Source of the DNA: Aequorivita vitellina
Lineage (GTDB): Bacteria; Bacteroidota; Bacteroidia; Flavobacteriales; Flavobacteriaceae
Length of the DNA: 64,000 bases
Direction: 5' to 3'
Assembly: GCF_022008365.1 (NCBI RefSeq)
Contig: NZ_JAIRBA010000016.1
Location: 1 to 64,000, forward strand
Below are positions 62,134 through 64,000 of the stretch, in pieces. The position numbers and the translations under genes were made by a program. How positions within the stretch are numbered: the stretch's first letter is position 1; every line of letters begins with the position of its first letter. The notes beneath the pieces were generated by a model. That model ran no database searches, was not told the DNA's origin, and saw only the letters and a list, made by a program, of their open reading frames with translations.

Positions 62134-62634
62134 TTAATAAACAGGATTCCCCGCATTCAAATATGAGCTCCAATGTTTGGAAAAAACGTGTATGTTTTCA
62201 GTGTTTTTTCCTGCTGAATCGACGACGGGATACCCTTTGTATTTCCATTCAAAGATACCGCCGTAGAGGTTTTTTACATTGGTAAACCCAATTTTTTTTA
62301 GTTTTTCGCCAATTTTTTCGGAACGGATTCCTACCGAACAATATACTACTATAGGAATATTTTTATTCAGTTTTTGAAGTTGTTTTTCCTCAGAATGGAA
62401 ATCGTTATAACCCACGTTTAATGCAGTTTTTATATGGCTCACTGCAAATTCATCTGGCTCCCGTGCATCTAATATAATAACAGTATCGTTCAATTGAAAC
62501 ATGCGCAGTTCTTGCACAGAAATGTACGGGATACTGTAGGAATTGTAAGCTTGGAGCAATTGGTCTAAATTTTTTTGTGCAAAGCTGTTTTCTGCAAATA
62601 AAAAAAGGAGCAATAAAATTGACAAATGTTTCAT
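62134..62634 (-). CDS. Rhodanese-like exported protein
   Basis: A 166-residue protein with a signal peptide (MKHLSILLLLFLFAENSFAQ) and one rhodanese domain: ILDAREPDEFAVSHI, the active-site loop IVVYCSVGIRSEKI (Cys then VGIRS), and VKNLYGGIFEWKYKGYPV. Likely a periplasmic sulfurtransferase or arsenate-related thiol carrier. Between ArsS and the TIGR04282 gene. Confidence 0.88.
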   Translation of the reverse strand: MKHLSILLLLFLFAENSFAQKNLDQLLQAYNSYSIPYISVQELRMFQLNDTVIILDAREPDEFAVSHIKTALNVGYNDFHSEEKQLQKLNKNIPIVVYCSVGIRSEKIGEKLKKIGFTNVKNLYGGIFEWKYKGYPVVDSAGKNTENIHVFSKHWSSYLNAGNPVY

Positions 62635-62656
62635 TTTGGGTAAATTTTATATCCAA

Positions 62657-63736
62657 TCACGATGTTGAGACCGCACCTTGGCAACTGCTACCCGCTCCTG
62701 CTGTGCACCCGTAGCAATGCTGGCTAATTATTATTTTTCGATTGTTTAAAATTTCTTCGTTGTATTCTGAAACGTGCTGAATTTTGCTCGCAACCTTCAA
62801 TTCCAGCATTTGGTTAAAGTCGCAGTCGTACAGATAGCCATCCCAACTAATTGAAATGGTATTTCGGCACATTACATTTTTTACGGCTGCCGGATTGTAC
62901 GCTTCTACTAGCGAATACATATAATCTTCATAGTTTTCTGAAACAATTAAATAATCTAAAAACCGTGAAATAGGCAGATTTGTAATGGCAAAAAGACTGT
63001 GAAAATGTATGCCAAAATCTTCGAGCAATGCTTTTTTGAAATCTTTTTCCATGCTGGCTTGATCCCCGGGCAAAAAGGCTCCGCTGGGGTTATAAACCAA
63101 ATCTAAACGCAGGTTGCTATTTGGCATTCCGTAGCCAACGGCATTTAATTCTTGCAATGCTTTAATAGATTGATCAAAAACGCCCTCGCCCCTTTGTTTA
63201 TCGGTCTTTCCACGTGTCCAGTGTGGCATGCTGCTCACCACGTGCACGTTGTGTTTTTTGAAGAATTGAGGTAAATCGTAATATTTTTTGTTGGCGCGAA
63301 TAATTGTTAAATTACTTCGAACAATAAAATCCTGAATTCCCGCCTTGCTTGCTTCTTCAACAAACCAGCGGAAATCTGGGTTCATTTCGGGGGCACCGCC
63401 TGTAAGATCTAAAGTGTGGGCACCTGTGTTTTTAATTATTTCCAAGCACTGTAGCATGGTTTCGCGCGTCATTATTTCTTTTCTGTCTGGGCCGGCGTCT
63501 ACGTGGCAATGTTCGCAAACTTGGTTGCACATATAACCCACGTTAATTTGAAGAATTTCCAGTTTATTGGGACGTAACGGAAATTGATTTGTCTCCTCTA
63601 TTTTTTCTGAAAAAGTAGGTAGCTCGCCATTGGCAAAGATGCCGTTAGAAAGTTTTTCGAGTTGTTTGTTTGCCATTGCGAACTCGCTATCGCGTTTATG
63701 AAGGGATTGTTGTTTTTTCTTTTTTTCTTTCAGCAT
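62657..63736 (-). CDS. arsS: Arsenosugar biosynthesis radical SAM protein ArsS
   Basis: A radical SAM enzyme of the TIGR04167 (rSAM/Cys-rich) group, thought to install the adenosyl/ribosyl part on methylated arsenic. The cluster motif is CNQVCEHCHVDAG (CxxxCxxC) and the C-terminus is Cys-rich (HCYGCTAGAGSSCQG, where selenocysteine occurs in some relatives; here all are Cys). Start chosen at ATG 63736 (QQSLHKRDSEFAMANKQLEK...SNG follows family pattern); a GTG at 63808 and an ATG at 63676 are alternatives. About 359 residues. Confidence 0.9.
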   Translation of the reverse strand: MLKEKKKKQQSLHKRDSEFAMANKQLEKLSNGIFANGELPTFSEKIEETNQFPLRPNKLEILQINVGYMCNQVCEHCHVDAGPDRKEIMTRETMLQCLEIIKNTGAHTLDLTGGAPEMNPDFRWFVEEASKAGIQDFIVRSNLTIIRANKKYYDLPQFFKKHNVHVVSSMPHWTRGKTDKQRGEGVFDQSIKALQELNAVGYGMPNSNLRLDLVYNPSGAFLPGDQASMEKDFKKALLEDFGIHFHSLFAITNLPISRFLDYLIVSENYEDYMYSLVEAYNPAAVKNVMCRNTISISWDGYLYDCDFNQMLELKVASKIQHVSEYNEEILNNRKIIISQHCYGCTAGAGSSCQGAVSTS

Positions 63737-63821
63737 ATTCTTTTTAAATTTTTCTTTTGAAATTTTTCGAATTTTGAAAATTTCAAAAGTGGTATGTAGT
63801 AGCAGCACAAGTGTTGTGTCT

Positions 63822-64000
63822 CTACATTTCCAATTTGTTCACCTTGTTCATCATCATAACGCCGTGGACTAAAGTGGCGCCACTTTTAATGGCTGCTCCC
63901 ACGTGTACGGCCTCCATCATTTCTTCTTTTGTAATGCCGCGCTGAAGCCCATCTTGCGAGTAGGCGTCAATACAGTACGGGCACATTTCGGTGTGTGCAA
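63822..64000 (-). CDS. AhpD/carboxymuconolactone decarboxylase-like arsenosugar-associated protein (partial)
   Basis: Open from the right edge of the window on the minus strand to TAG at 63822-63824; 58 codons of the C-terminal end. It reads AHTEMCPYCIDAYSQDGLQ...GITKEEMMEAVHVGAAIKSGATLVHG...MMNKVNKLEM. The CPYC is the peroxidatic CxxC of AhpD-like domains, and TIGR04169-type proteins sit next to arsS. The N-terminus lies outside the window. It ends about 86 bases upstream of the ArsS start. Confidence 0.85.
   Translation of the reverse strand, partial: AHTEMCPYCIDAYSQDGLQRGITKEEMMEAVHVGAAIKSGATLVHGVMMMNKVNKLEM

Overview
The window looks like chromosome of a low-GC marine-type Flavobacteriaceae (Bacteroidota). 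Evidence: a gldJ/porU/porV gliding and type IX secretion (T9SS) locus, a T9SS-sorted M28 peptidase, repeated matches to the Bacteroidetes -7 promoter element TAnnTTTG just upstream of genes, a Val(GAC) tRNA without encoded CCA, LytTR/LytS signalling, and Bacteroidetes-style lipoproteins. The genus cannot be fixed from sequence alone. No CRISPR array, rRNA, intact insertion sequence or prophage was seen.

Layout. 0-1.5 kb: end of a GIY-YIG nuclease running into a decayed tRNA-like remnant, a YitT-family membrane protein and tRNA-Val. 1.5-13.5 kb: conserved core murF-gldJ (minus) and porU-porV-cdd-pdhA-pdhC (plus). 13.6-17.7 kb: SDR, SprT-like protein, mannose-1-phosphate guanylyltransferase, DUF389 protein. 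17.7-24.6 kb (minus): MlaFE-type lipid ABC transporter, alkaline phosphatase, glycosyltransferase and methyltransferase, then a lipoprotein flanked by a truncated copy of the methyltransferase, then a KAS III-like enzyme. 24.8-29.4 kb: gcvP, a UbiA-like membrane protein, an ECF sigma factor with a tiny Cys/His protein. 29.6-35.1 kb: M28 peptidase, M3 peptidase carrying an in-frame dispersed repeat, purE and purK. 35.3-42.2 kb: thioesterase, thioredoxin-like, CrtA-like enzyme plus an unknown partner, a P1B-4 metal ATPase, DoxX, GNAT, two unknown small proteins. 42.4-50.9 kb: adk, obg, secreted protein, LytTR regulator and LytS kinase, DUF4136 lipoprotein, a TPR gene broken by an in-frame TGA, mpl, a PaiB-like protein. 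51-56.2 kb (minus): two GT2 enzymes, a NosR/NapH-like membrane ferredoxin and an FAD oxidoreductase. 56.3-64 kb: a GH113-like lipoprotein, a hemerythrin, and a minus-strand run that reads as an arsenosugar (rSAM/selenodomain) cluster: AhpD-like, ArsS, rhodanese, TIGR04282 protein, purine nucleoside phosphorylase, sterol-desaturase-like, DUF547, TIGR04283 glycosyltransferase.

How the genes work together. GldJ supports the gliding/T9SS motor, PorU and PorV form the outer-membrane sorting and attachment machinery, and the M28 peptidase is a likely cargo. MurF and Mpl act in peptidoglycan synthesis and recycling; PurE and PurK make one purine step; PdhA and PdhC are two of the pyruvate dehydrogenase subunits, with E1-beta and E3 not in the window. 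The right-hand cluster probably turns a methylated arsenic-adenosyl intermediate into a glycosylated product. The most unusual sequence observations are the dispersed palindromic repeat translated inside the M3 peptidase, the 166-bp duplication flanking a lipoprotein gene, the TPR gene with a stop in place of a probable Trp, and the GIY-YIG/tRNA mosaic.
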